Source: CAXPZW01 sp964221845
GTDB lineage: Bacteria; Bacteroidota; Bacteroidia; Flavobacteriales_D; Sanyastnellaceae
Direction of reading: 5' to 3'
NCBI GenBank assembly: GCA_964221845.1
Contig: CAXPZW010000006.1
Span: forward strand, 1 to 64,000
Length of the DNA: 64,000 nucleotides
Numbering within the stretch: position 1 is the stretch's first letter; each line of letters opens with the position of its first letter. The notes below the pieces were generated by a model. That model was not told the DNA's origin, ran no database searches, and worked only from the letters and a program-made list of their open reading frames with translations. The position numbers and the translations under genes were made by a program. Shown piece by piece: positions 1-8,644 of the stretch.

Positions 1-1
1 T

Positions 2-733
2 TTTTCCGGATCTGCAGCAGGGCAAAGGGTCATGAGCGACATCATCTTCGAAAGGTGCAGGTTCCAAGGAACTACTTATTGGCATTGGTACGACGGTCTG
101 TCAGACATCACGATGCGCAATTGCTACTTCAATGGGACGACTATCGCCGCCAACCAAGCAGGTAATGTCGGAACGTTGAGTAATTGTTTGATTACTAACT
201 GTGTCTTCGATAACTGCTTGTTGAGGAGTTTATCGTATAACAGCACTACGTATGATTACGACGGCAACTTGGTGTTGCGCAACAATCTCTTTTTGAACCG
301 AACGTCGAACAACTTCCTTAGTCTGATCGAAATCGTGTTGGAGAATAATATCTTCTATAAAAGCGAGCCCACAGGCTTAAGCTTGTCAACCTTCAACAAC
401 AACCTCACCTACCTCTGCAACAACAACACCATCCCTTACGGGGACAACTTGGGCAGCGGCAACATCGAGGCCACAGACCCCGAATTCATCAACTACCCTG
501 CACTGGGTGGCGCGCACAGCTGGTCGTACGACTACGGCTTGGAAGCCACCTCACCTGCAGCAGGCACCGGCACCAACGGCACCGACATTGGCCTCACCGG
601 CGGCAATGCCCCTGTGAACCAACTGCCGATTTACGCCAAGATTCCTGGTGTGACCCTGTTGGACATTCCTGTGTCGTCTGTACCCGTTGGCGGCACCCTG
701 CAAATTCAAATCGAGGCCGAGAGCCGCGACTAA
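2..733 (+). CDS. Right-handed parallel beta-helix protein, C-terminal part (5' truncated by window)
   Basis: The frame is open from base 2 with no stop before the first internal ATG at 32, so this is the C-terminal part of a longer gene that begins outside the window. The visible residues are rich in short repeated N/C/F patterns such as NCYFNGT, NCVFDNC and NNLFLN, typical of right-handed parallel beta-helix (pectate-lyase-like) surface proteins. The last residues form a short beta-sandwich-like tail ending IEAESRD. No T9SS type A or B sorting domain is visible. It lies 33 nt upstream of the giant repeat protein on the same strand, so the two are probably co-transcribed and may act together at the cell surface. 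Function unknown. Confidence 0.8.
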   Translation, partial: FSGSAAGQRVMSDIIFERCRFQGTTYWHWYDGLSDITMRNCYFNGTTIAANQAGNVGTLSNCLITNCVFDNCLLRSLSYNSTTYDYDGNLVLRNNLFLNRTSNNFLSLIEIVLENNIFYKSEPTGLSLSTFNNNLTYLCNNNTIPYGDNLGSGNIEATDPEFINYPALGGAHSWSYDYGLEATSPAAGTGTNGTDIGLTGGNAPVNQLPIYAKIPGVTLLDIPVSSVPVGGTLQIQIEAESRD

Positions 734-766
734 CCCCTATTTGACCCGCTGCACACCTCGAATCGC

Positions 767-3700
767 ATGCGTCGAATGACCTCCTTGATACGTGTATTGG
801 TATTGGCCTTGGTGTTGGCCCCGGCATTTGCTGTGGCCCAAACCTTGGTACAAGCCGAATACTTCCTGGACGCTGATCCCGGCCCCGGCAACGGTATGGC
901 CATCAGCATCACCCCGGGAAGCCCCGTATTGTTGGATGAGTTTGTTGGCGTGAGCGGTTTGGAAGCGGGCTACCACACCTTTAGCATCCGCTTCAAGGAC
1001 AGCAACGGCGCATGGGGAATCACCGGAGCGACACCCTTCTTTGTCAATCCGAACGAAGTCGTGACTCCCCCGCTTCCCCTCACCCTCCCACTCACCCAGG
1101 CCGAGTACTTCATCGATGCCGATCCGGGTATAGGGCAAGGGACGCCGTTCTATGTCCCTGCAGGATTCACCACCGCCACGTCCTTTTCGGTCCCCACCGA
1201 TGGTTTGGACCTTGGTGAACACCTGCTCGGTGTACGCCTTCAAGACAACGGCGGCAATTGGGGCATTGCTTCCTTTGGCGCTTTTGAGGTGCTCAACGAT
1301 GCGGGCACAGCGCCTTTTGCAGCATTTACGTTTGACCCAGATCCTCAAGCTGGCGTACCCATTACACTGACCAGCACAACCGTGGGCGCCGAACCCGGAG
1401 CTTCCTTCTTTTGGGATACCAATCTCGACGGGGTGGTAGACCTGACCGGAACCACGCCTTCAGTCACCTTTGCGGATCCCGGTTGCTACCCGGTACAACT
1501 CTGGGTTGAAAATCCACTGCCCTTGCTGGCAAGTTCAGCCACCCTGGGATACACCTTTAGCGGTGCCAGCTTGGCGCCCACCGTAGGCACTGGCCCCACA
1601 CTCAGCCCTACCGACGCGGCCCTGCCCACACCGGGCCACTTAGGCGTTCCGGAATCGGGATTTGAGTTGGGAGATGGGCGCTTGCAAGCGGGCGGATTGG
1701 GGCAAAACCTGGACGCCTTCTCGGTGAGCCTGTGGTTCAAGGGAAGCCAACTGGACCATGCCTTTCGCCTGCTAGACAATGCTGGCAACGTGCAAGCCGC
1801 TGTGGGAGACAACGTGATTTCGGTCAACGGATATCAGGTCTCTCCGATTTTTTGTGGCGAATGCAACAATGTGGAGGACGGCAATTGGCACCACTTGGTG
1901 GTGACTGCCAACATGGGCGGTGAACTGCGCGTTTACGTCGATGCCGTCTTGGCCGACTCAAACATCTTGCCTTCAGAGGATCCATTGGCCATGGACAGCT
2001 TGGTCATCGGAGGACTTGACGATCTCAACCCTACGCAAGGACAGGTGGATGAATTCCTGCTGTTTGGCAGCGTTCTGAGTGCAACTCAGGTCTCCCAACT
2101 CTACGAAGAAGTGTACGCGAGCAGCGCCATCCAGACCATTTGCGTGGGACCGGACGACGCGCTGGTTGTGGCCGCCGACGGCCCCCTGTCGTTTTGCGAA
2201 GGTGAGCAAGTGACCTTGACCGCTCCCGCAGGCTCAGACTACACGTGGAGCACGGGAGAAACGTCTGCATCTATCACTGTGTCTACCCCCGGTTGGTACA
2301 GCTGCGTCTACACCACTGCAGGCGGGCAAATCGTGAGCACAACACCGGTAGAAGTCGTGGTGTGGCCTTCACCTGAAATTTTCGTGCTCACCGCGAACGC
2401 CACCAATGGCAACGCCAACGGGTCGGCGCAAGTACAAATTGCCAACGCACCTGCGAGCGATTGGAGCATCCTTTGGTCCACCTCAAGCACCGCAAATACC
2501 GTGACCAGTTTGGTCGCAGGCACCTACTCAGTGACTGTGACCGATGGCACGTGTAGCGCCACTGCAGATGCCATCATCGCAAACGAAAGCACCTCCGGCG
2601 GCTTCTTGGCTGCAGAATACTTCTTTGATGACGACCCCGGCCCGGGCAACGGATTCAGCTTCCCTGTGCCTGAAACAGGGGACATCTCGGCGTTTGCTTC
2701 CATCCCTACCACAGGACTGGACCCTGGCCAACACTTGCTTTCTGTGCGTATTCAAGAGGCCACCGGTGAATGGTCGATCACCCGCACCCAGCCGTTCTAT
2801 TTGAACGACTCCCCCACTCCGCCACCACCCGCGGATCCCAACGAAATTGTTGCCCTGGAGTACTTCATTGATGATGATCCCGGCCCTGGAAACGGTACAG
2901 CTATCCCAGTCACCGCATCGGGAGCCACCGTTGCTGAGATGGCCAGCGTAGATGTTACGGGTCTGAGCTCAGGTGCACACACGCTTTCGGTACGTGCGCG
3001 CCATGCCGATGGCAGCTGGGGCATCACCGGAACTGCGCTGTTCTCAATTGAATTTGTCTTCCCGGACAACCTGCCAGATGTGGACATCCCCATCGTAGAG
3101 GCCGAATACTTCTGGGATGCCGACCCCGGCATTGGCAACGGCACCGCACTTCCTTGGACGCCGGGCACCAACCAGAGCGTTGACGCATCGGTGTCCACCT
3201 CTGGACTTGCCGAAGGCTTCCACTTGCTTTCGGTCCGTGTGAAAGACGTGGCGGGCCACTGGTCCATCAGCCGCACCGCAGAAATTGAAATCACCACGCC
3301 GACCTGCCAGGTTCCGGTGCCGAGCTTCACTGCAAGCACCGGCGACGCAGGTACGTCCATCACCTTGACCTCCACTTCATCCAACGTGGACCCTACCGCA
3401 ACGTACGCGTGGGACTTTGACAACGACGGCACAACCGATGCCAGCGGAGCAAGCGTTGCAAACACCTTTGCTTCTGCCGGGAGCTACCCGGTGACCTTGT
3501 CTGTAGTCAACCCTGAAGGTTGCACCGAACAGGTGGTGCAATACGTAGAAGTAGGGCCCTACCTTTCTACCGACATCACCGCTGATGGCCCGCTTGTGTT
3601 CTGCTCTGACGAGCAAGTGGTGCTCACCGCACCTGCAGGTTCAAACTACCTGTGGAACACCCTGGAAACCACCCCAAGCATCACCGTGCAAACAGGTGGC

Positions 3701-6700
3701 AGCTATGCTGTAACCTACACCGACGCCAACGGCAACCCTGCCGCATCTACCCCTTTGAACATTACGGTGTACACCTCCCCTGCCATCACCTTAGATGTGA
3801 TCGACGCCACAGGAGGCAACGCCAACGGAAGCGTGTATGCTCAAGTACCGGGTTACGGTTGGGAATACCTCTGGTCCACCACCGACACTACACCCATCCT
3901 GGCTGAACAAAGCGCTGGCAGTTACTCAGTGACCGTGAGTGATGCGTTCTGTTCTGCGACAGCTGTGGCTGTGATTGGCGATGAGCCTGCCCCTGCCGCT
4001 GGCATCTTCCGTACCGAATACTTCTTTGACGAAGACCCAGGTCCAGGTAACGGCTTGCCATTGGAGGTGCCTGAGGGCTCACCCATTGCAGGCTACGCGG
4101 ACGTACCCACCACCGGACTCGACGCCGGATATCACATCCTCAGCGTGCGCTCGCAAGACGCAGACGGCCAGTGGGGCATTACCCGCAGCATTCCAGTCTA
4201 CCTCAACGACGGCAACGAAGACGGACAAAGCACCCCAGCGGCCAACCTGGCTCAAGCCGAGTACTTCATTGATGAAGATCCCGGCCCTGGTAATGGTGTG
4301 CCCATCTCCGTCCCTACTGAAGACACCAGCCTGAGCCTCTCGGCCAGCATTGATGTGAGTGCCTTGGAAACCGGCACCCACTCGTTGTCGGTGCGTATCC
4401 GCGACGAATTTGGCGCATGGGGCATCACCCGTACTGCCAACTTCTTTATCTCCGACGAAGGGCCAGACCCACTGCCAGATTACATCGCGCCCATCGTGGC
4501 TGCGGAGTACTTCATCGGCGACACCGATCCCGGGCCGGGCAACGGACAGCCACTTCCGGTACCGACCAGTACTGACCTTTCGACCGTTTCCACGGTAGAC
4601 GTTTCGGGATTGGACCCCGGCACCTACCGTCTTTCGGTACGTACCTTGGATGTAACCGGCCGCTGGTCCATCACACGCGCTGCGCTCTTCGACGTGGAAC
4701 CCGAAGCATGCCCTGTACCACAGGTGGACTTCTTAGCCACCCTCAGCGCTCCGGGTTCGGCGAGCAGCTTTGTAAGCACCAGCACCAACGTGCTGCCCAC
4801 TGCCACATACGCCTGGGACTTCAACGGAGACGGCATCACCGATGCCACAGGCAGCTCTGCCAACTACACCTTCACCGAAGCTGCATCGTACGCGGTAACT
4901 TTGACGGTGTCCAACGGCGATGCGCTTTGTACCTCAGGCTATACCCAGGTGGTAAACGTGGGCACTCCTGAATTGACCATCTCAGCCTCGGGCCCGCTCA
5001 CCTTCTGCGCGGATGCCGGATTGACGCTGACTGCACCTTCCGCAGTGGCCTACTTGTGGAACACAGGCGAGGAGACGGCCTCCATTTCTCCCACCTCAAC
5101 AGGAGAATACCAATGCGCCCTCACCTTGGCCAGTGGCAACACCGTGTCCACCGAAGTGGTCAGCGTGGTTGTGCACCCTGTTCCTGCCATTGACCTGGCG
5201 GTTTACGACGCCACCAATGGCGAAGCCACGGGCAGCGTTTTGGCGATTGCCACCGGCGGCAGTACCACGGCGTACACCTATGATTGGAGCACTGGAGAAA
5301 CCACACCGGCCATTGCTGCATTGCCAGCGGGCATCTATTCGGTGACCGTCAGTGATGGCATTTGCTCCACCGATGCCTTGGCTACAGTGCAAGACCTGAC
5401 GGTTTCTGCACCACCCACCTTGGTGGTGGAAGCCGAGTACTTCTTTGACAGCCCTGACCCAGGACCAGGCAACGGTTTGCCTTTGGTCTTGCCAGTCAAC
5501 TCACCCACCGGTGCGTTGGCCAACGTTCCTACCTCAGGACTCGACGCGGGCTACCACATCTTGAGTGTACGTACGCGTGATTCCAACGGCGCTTGGGGCA
5601 TCACCCGTTCGTTGCCGGTGTACCTCAGCCCTACCGAAGAAACACCGACGCCAGATCCCCTAGCACCCATCGTAGCTGCAGAGTACTTCTTTGACGACAA
5701 CGATCCGGGACCAGGCAACGGCTTCCCATTGACCATCGACACCCCAGGTACCCAAGTGGTGCAGACCGCAAACATCGATGTGTCCCCAGCGGGCCCAGGA
5801 GAGCACTTGCTCTCGGTGCGTGTGCTGGACAACACTGGCCACTGGAGCATTACTCAAACCGAAACATTCAACGCGTGCAACCCGCCAAGCGCACCAGCGC
5901 TCATCAGCCCAACGCTGATCTCGCTCTGCGAAGGGGATGCAGCCTCGCTTGAAGTGTTCGACGGCGGACTCACCTACCTGTGGACCGGGCCCGACGGCAG
6001 CACCTTTACCGGGCCGTCATGGTCACTCACTGGACTGACCGCCGCACAATCGGGCATGTATCAAGTGGTGGCCGAAGGGGACCCTGGTTGCACCAGTGCA
6101 CCTGCAAGCATCCAAGTGGTGATTGACACCTTGCCCGCGCAATCCTCGCCTATTAGCGGTCCGTCTGTGCTGTGCCCAGACACCGAAAATGGCGTCTTCT
6201 TCCTCGAACCGGTTCCCAATGCAACGGGCTACAACTGGACCCTGCCTGCCGGCGCAGTCATCCTTGCGGGCAACAACAGCAACAACATTTCGGTATCGTT
6301 TGCCGGGGTGACCGTTGACTTCTTCCAACTCTTTGTGGAGTCGGTGAACGACTGTGGCAGCGTCCTTTCCAATGCCTTCGTCGTAAACTTCAACTGCTCC
6401 ATTGACGACGCGGATTCCGACGGCATTCCGGACGCCGTCGACAACTGCGTGGACACCCCCAACCCAGACCAAGACGACGGCGACGGAGATGGCGTGGGCG
6501 ATGCGTGTGACACCTGTCCAACCGTAGCCAACCCCGACCAGTCCATACCTGTGTGGTACGCCGACACCGACAACGACGGCTTTGGTGACGTGAACGTGAC
6601 GGTCACCAGCTGCACCCAACCGGCAGGATTCGTAGCCGACAACACCGATTGCGACGACACCCTCGACACGGTATTCCCTGGCGCACCCGGCACTGCAGAA

Positions 6701-6922
6701 GACATCGACAACAACTGCAACGGCACCATCGAATTCTCGGAGATCTTCTGCCCGTATGATCTGGATGGTGACGGCTTCATCAGCACCACCGACCTGCTCC
6801 AACTGCTGGGCAGCTTTGGCTGCTCTTCTGAATGCGGATTCGAAGACTTGAATCAAGACGGCAGCGTAGGCACCAGCGATCTGCTGTTGCTCTTGGGCTC
6901 CTTCGGCACCTCGTGTGAGTAA
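767..6922 (+). CDS. Giant secreted repeat protein (10 AEYF-DPGPGNG repeats, PKD, LamG, dockerin-like tail)
   Basis: A 2051-residue exported protein with a signal peptide at residues 1-25 ending AVAQ. Ten copies of a ~70-residue unit start with AEYF-x-D-x-DPGPGNG and end with LSVR..D..G.WSITR; their first bases lie at about 854, 1100, 2612, 2855, 3101, 4013, 4256, 4502, 5432 and 5678. Between repeat groups come PKD-like domains (near residues 185, 850 and 1320), a LamG/concanavalin-like domain (~300-450), Ig-like domains starting with DGPL.FC, and SprB-like repeats (for example NATNGNANGS). The order repeats-PKD-Ig-SprB recurs three times. The C-terminus holds a thrombospondin type 3 calcium region (~1880-1925), a MopE-like DTDNDGFGD/DCDD segment, and a duplicated EF-hand tail (~1995-2051) instead of a T9SS domain. 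Probably a calcium-stabilised surface or adhesive protein; role unknown. Confidence 0.9.
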   Translation: MRRMTSLIRVLVLALVLAPAFAVAQTLVQAEYFLDADPGPGNGMAISITPGSPVLLDEFVGVSGLEAGYHTFSIRFKDSNGAWGITGATPFFVNPNEVVTPPLPLTLPLTQAEYFIDADPGIGQGTPFYVPAGFTTATSFSVPTDGLDLGEHLLGVRLQDNGGNWGIASFGAFEVLNDAGTAPFAAFTFDPDPQAGVPITLTSTTVGAEPGASFFWDTNLDGVVDLTGTTPSVTFADPGCYPVQLWVENPLPLLASSATLGYTFSGASLAPTVGTGPTLSPTDAALPTPGHLGVPESGFELGDGRLQAGGLGQNLDAFSVSLWFKGSQLDHAFRLLDNAGNVQAAVGDNVISVNGYQVSPIFCGECNNVEDGNWHHLVVTANMGGELRVYVDAVLADSNILPSEDPLAMDSLVIGGLDDLNPTQGQVDEFLLFGSVLSATQVSQLYEEVYASSAIQTICVGPDDALVVAADGPLSFCEGEQVTLTAPAGSDYTWSTGETSASITVSTPGWYSCVYTTAGGQIVSTTPVEVVVWPSPEIFVLTANATNGNANGSAQVQIANAPASDWSILWSTSSTANTVTSLVAGTYSVTVTDGTCSATADAIIANESTSGGFLAAEYFFDDDPGPGNGFSFPVPETGDISAFASIPTTGLDPGQHLLSVRIQEATGEWSITRTQPFYLNDSPTPPPPADPNEIVALEYFIDDDPGPGNGTAIPVTASGATVAEMASVDVTGLSSGAHTLSVRARHADGSWGITGTALFSIEFVFPDNLPDVDIPIVEAEYFWDADPGIGNGTALPWTPGTNQSVDASVSTSGLAEGFHLLSVRVKDVAGHWSISRTAEIEITTPTCQVPVPSFTASTGDAGTSITLTSTSSNVDPTATYAWDFDNDGTTDASGASVANTFASAGSYPVTLSVVNPEGCTEQVVQYVEVGPYLSTDITADGPLVFCSDEQVVLTAPAGSNYLWNTLETTPSITVQTGGSYAVTYTDANGNPAASTPLNITVYTSPAITLDVIDATGGNANGSVYAQVPGYGWEYLWSTTDTTPILAEQSAGSYSVTVSDAFCSATAVAVIGDEPAPAAGIFRTEYFFDEDPGPGNGLPLEVPEGSPIAGYADVPTTGLDAGYHILSVRSQDADGQWGITRSIPVYLNDGNEDGQSTPAANLAQAEYFIDEDPGPGNGVPISVPTEDTSLSLSASIDVSALETGTHSLSVRIRDEFGAWGITRTANFFISDEGPDPLPDYIAPIVAAEYFIGDTDPGPGNGQPLPVPTSTDLSTVSTVDVSGLDPGTYRLSVRTLDVTGRWSITRAALFDVEPEACPVPQVDFLATLSAPGSASSFVSTSTNVLPTATYAWDFNGDGITDATGSSANYTFTEAASYAVTLTVSNGDALCTSGYTQVVNVGTPELTISASGPLTFCADAGLTLTAPSAVAYLWNTGEETASISPTSTGEYQCALTLASGNTVSTEVVSVVVHPVPAIDLAVYDATNGEATGSVLAIATGGSTTAYTYDWSTGETTPAIAALPAGIYSVTVSDGICSTDALATVQDLTVSAPPTLVVEAEYFFDSPDPGPGNGLPLVLPVNSPTGALANVPTSGLDAGYHILSVRTRDSNGAWGITRSLPVYLSPTEETPTPDPLAPIVAAEYFFDDNDPGPGNGFPLTIDTPGTQVVQTANIDVSPAGPGEHLLSVRVLDNTGHWSITQTETFNACNPPSAPALISPTLISLCEGDAASLEVFDGGLTYLWTGPDGSTFTGPSWSLTGLTAAQSGMYQVVAEGDPGCTSAPASIQVVIDTLPAQSSPISGPSVLCPDTENGVFFLEPVPNATGYNWTLPAGAVILAGNNSNNISVSFAGVTVDFFQLFVESVNDCGSVLSNAFVVNFNCSIDDADSDGIPDAVDNCVDTPNPDQDDGDGDGVGDACDTCPTVANPDQSIPVWYADTDNDGFGDVNVTVTSCTQPAGFVADNTDCDDTLDTVFPGAPGTAEDIDNNCNGTIEFSEIFCPYDLDGDGFISTTDLLQLLGSFGCSSECGFEDLNQDGSVGTSDLLLLLGSFGTSCE

Positions 6923-6933
6923 TCCATCTCCTG

Positions 6934-7827
6934 TTGCTGGACTATGTTGTGCATCGGAATTCCGATTTTCACCCCGTGCAACCCCGGTCCTTCGAACCCA
7001 TATCCATCCCTGCTGCCGGCGCCACCTTTGAAGGCGTCATTGCTCCTGCCATGCTGCAGGAAGGAAGAGAGGTGATTCTGGCCTTTCACGGTTATGGGCG
7101 TCCGCCGGAGGACTTCGCACTCTTCTTGCCCTTGCTGAAACCCCACCAAGAACTGGTGGCGCTGGGGTTGTTTGGACACGGTACAAGCCAACTACCAAGC
7201 GCTACCTACCCGTTCATGCGCCCCATTGCAGTGCCTGACTTCAAGGTGTGGATGGAGGCCCTTATGGACACACTGAATGCGCCCCAAGTGCACCTGCTGA
7301 CCTACAGCATGGGCGGACGCATTGCGCTCAAGACCGCCGAGCTATTGCCCCACCGCGTGGCCAAAATGAGACTGACTGCGCCCGATGGTTTTCGTCAACC
7401 TTGGATATACAATCCACTCTACGGCACTGCACTAGGCCGTTGGTTTTACCAAACCACCATCGACCATCCCGGCTGGATCTTTGGCCTCACCCGACTGCTC
7501 GCCCAACTCCGCTTGTTGCACCCGAAAACCGAGAAATTTGTAGAGGTCCATTTTGGCACCCGCGAGAAACGCGTCCTGTTGCGAGACGTGTGGTCACGCT
7601 ACCGCACCATCACACCAGACCTCGTACGCATCGCCCATTTGATCAACCACCAAGACTTGGACATCCAGCTCGTATTTGGGACGCGGGATTCGGTGATTCC
7701 CGTCAAGCTAGGCAACCGATTCCAAAAGCGGTTGAACCGGCCTGTTCTACATACCATCGACAACGGGCACCAACTGCTGAACCCGCAATTGCTCCACTTG
7801 TTTGAGCGCGAGCAGTTGTGGTTCTGA
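6934..7827 (+). CDS. Alpha/beta hydrolase
   Basis: An intracellular-looking alpha/beta hydrolase of about 297 residues. The nucleophile elbow is TYSMGG (Ser125), the oxyanion strand is LAFHGYG, and the likely catalytic His is in DNGHQLL near the C-terminus; GTRDSVIP supplies the usual acid region. The elbow has Thr where most family members have Gly, so substrate class cannot be inferred. No ATG lies near the beginning: the frame opens after a stop at 6916-6918, with TTG at 6934 and GTG at 6949 as candidate starts. I chose the TTG but the GTG is equally plausible. It starts 12 nt after the giant repeat gene and may be read through from it. Confidence 0.8.
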   Translation: MLDYVVHRNSDFHPVQPRSFEPISIPAAGATFEGVIAPAMLQEGREVILAFHGYGRPPEDFALFLPLLKPHQELVALGLFGHGTSQLPSATYPFMRPIAVPDFKVWMEALMDTLNAPQVHLLTYSMGGRIALKTAELLPHRVAKMRLTAPDGFRQPWIYNPLYGTALGRWFYQTTIDHPGWIFGLTRLLAQLRLLHPKTEKFVEVHFGTREKRVLLRDVWSRYRTITPDLVRIAHLINHQDLDIQLVFGTRDSVIPVKLGNRFQKRLNRPVLHTIDNGHQLLNPQLLHLFEREQLWF

Positions 7828-7843
7828 CCCGCAGCCGGTTGCT

Positions 7844-7851
7844 TACTTTTG
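7844..7851 (+). promoter_or_regulatory. -7 promoter box TACTTTTG, 4 nt before an ATG
   Basis: The octamer matches the Bacteroidota -7 consensus TAnnTTTG exactly and ends 4 nt before the ATG at 7856. Transcription from it would start at or beside the initiation codon, giving a leaderless mRNA. Confidence 0.6.
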
Positions 7852-7855
7852 TGTC

Positions 7856-8593
7856 ATGGCTGTTTACCCCACTTTGGTCCAGCACCACCAACAAGGCCAC
7901 AAGGCCCTCGCCGTGCTGCTCGACCCCGACAAACTGGACGACACCGCCCTGGAACGCATCGTGCGTTTTGTGGAGGAATGTCCGGTGGACTACTTGCTGG
8001 TGGGCGGCAGTCTGATGACCACCGAACGGCTCGATGCTGTGGTACGCTATGCCAAAGCGCACAGTTCCAAACCGGTGGTACTCTTCCCAGGAAGCGTAAA
8101 CCAGGTGCACGGCGAGGCCGATGCGCTGCTGCTGCTTTCGGTCATCAGCGGCCGCAACCCTGAATTGCTCATTGGCCAGCACGTGGTGGCCGCCCCGCGC
8201 ATCAAGGCGCTGGGATTGGAGACCGTATCCACAGGCTATATGCTCGTGGACTCCGGACGCACCACCACTGCACTCTACATGAGCCAAACCCTCCCCATTC
8301 CGGCGCACAAGCCTGAAATCGCCGCAGCCACCGCGCTGGCGGGCGAAATGCTGGGCATGCAGGCCATGTATTTGGACGGCGGATCAGGTGCGCTAGAACC
8401 TGTACCTGAAGCCATGATTCGCGCCGTTCGAAAGGCGGTGAATGTGCCGGTGATTGTGGGTGGAGGCATCCGCAGTGAAGCCGCCGCACAAGCCGCTTGG
8501 GATGCAGGCGCCGATGTGGTGGTGGTAGGCACCGCGTTTGAGGAAGATCCTTCGTTGCTGTTCGACATTGCAGCAGCCTCCAGAAACCGCTGA
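7856..8593 (+). CDS. Geranylgeranylglyceryl/heptaprenylglyceryl phosphate synthase (GGGP/PcrB family)
   Basis: A 245-residue TIM-barrel prenyltransferase that joins sn-glycerol-1-phosphate to a polyprenyl diphosphate by an ether bond. Recognisable blocks are AVLLDPDKLDD near the N-terminus, LLVGGSL, PVVLFPGS, AMYLDGGSG and the phosphate-binding glycines of VIVGGGIRS and VVVVGTAFEE. Bacteroidota are known to carry group II GGGP synthases, which make archaeal-type ether-lipid precursors, but the prenyl chain length cannot be read from sequence here. The frame is open upstream to 7802, but the ATG at 7856 begins the conserved sequence and sits directly behind a promoter box. No other ether-lipid gene lies nearby. 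Confidence 0.88.
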   Translation: MAVYPTLVQHHQQGHKALAVLLDPDKLDDTALERIVRFVEECPVDYLLVGGSLMTTERLDAVVRYAKAHSSKPVVLFPGSVNQVHGEADALLLLSVISGRNPELLIGQHVVAAPRIKALGLETVSTGYMLVDSGRTTTALYMSQTLPIPAHKPEIAAATALAGEMLGMQAMYLDGGSGALEPVPEAMIRAVRKAVNVPVIVGGGIRSEAAAQAAWDAGADVVVVGTAFEEDPSLLFDIAAASRNR

Positions 8594-8618
8594 CCCCCGC
8601 ACGCCAATGCGCCGGGGG
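8594..8618. terminator. Possible weak hairpin between convergent genes
   Basis: A CCCCCG...CGGGGG inverted repeat just after the GGGP synthase stop could form a GC-rich hairpin serving both convergent genes. There is no clear T tract directly after it, so this is tentative. Confidence 0.3.
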
Positions 8619-8644
8619 CCAGAGTTCCAATGTGCGTTTTCGGT

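Noticed and set aside
854..5880. CRISPR-like regular repeats in the giant protein gene
   Set aside because: The repeats are coding, ~210 bp or longer, diverged at DNA level and in one frame; this is protein repetition, not a CRISPR array.
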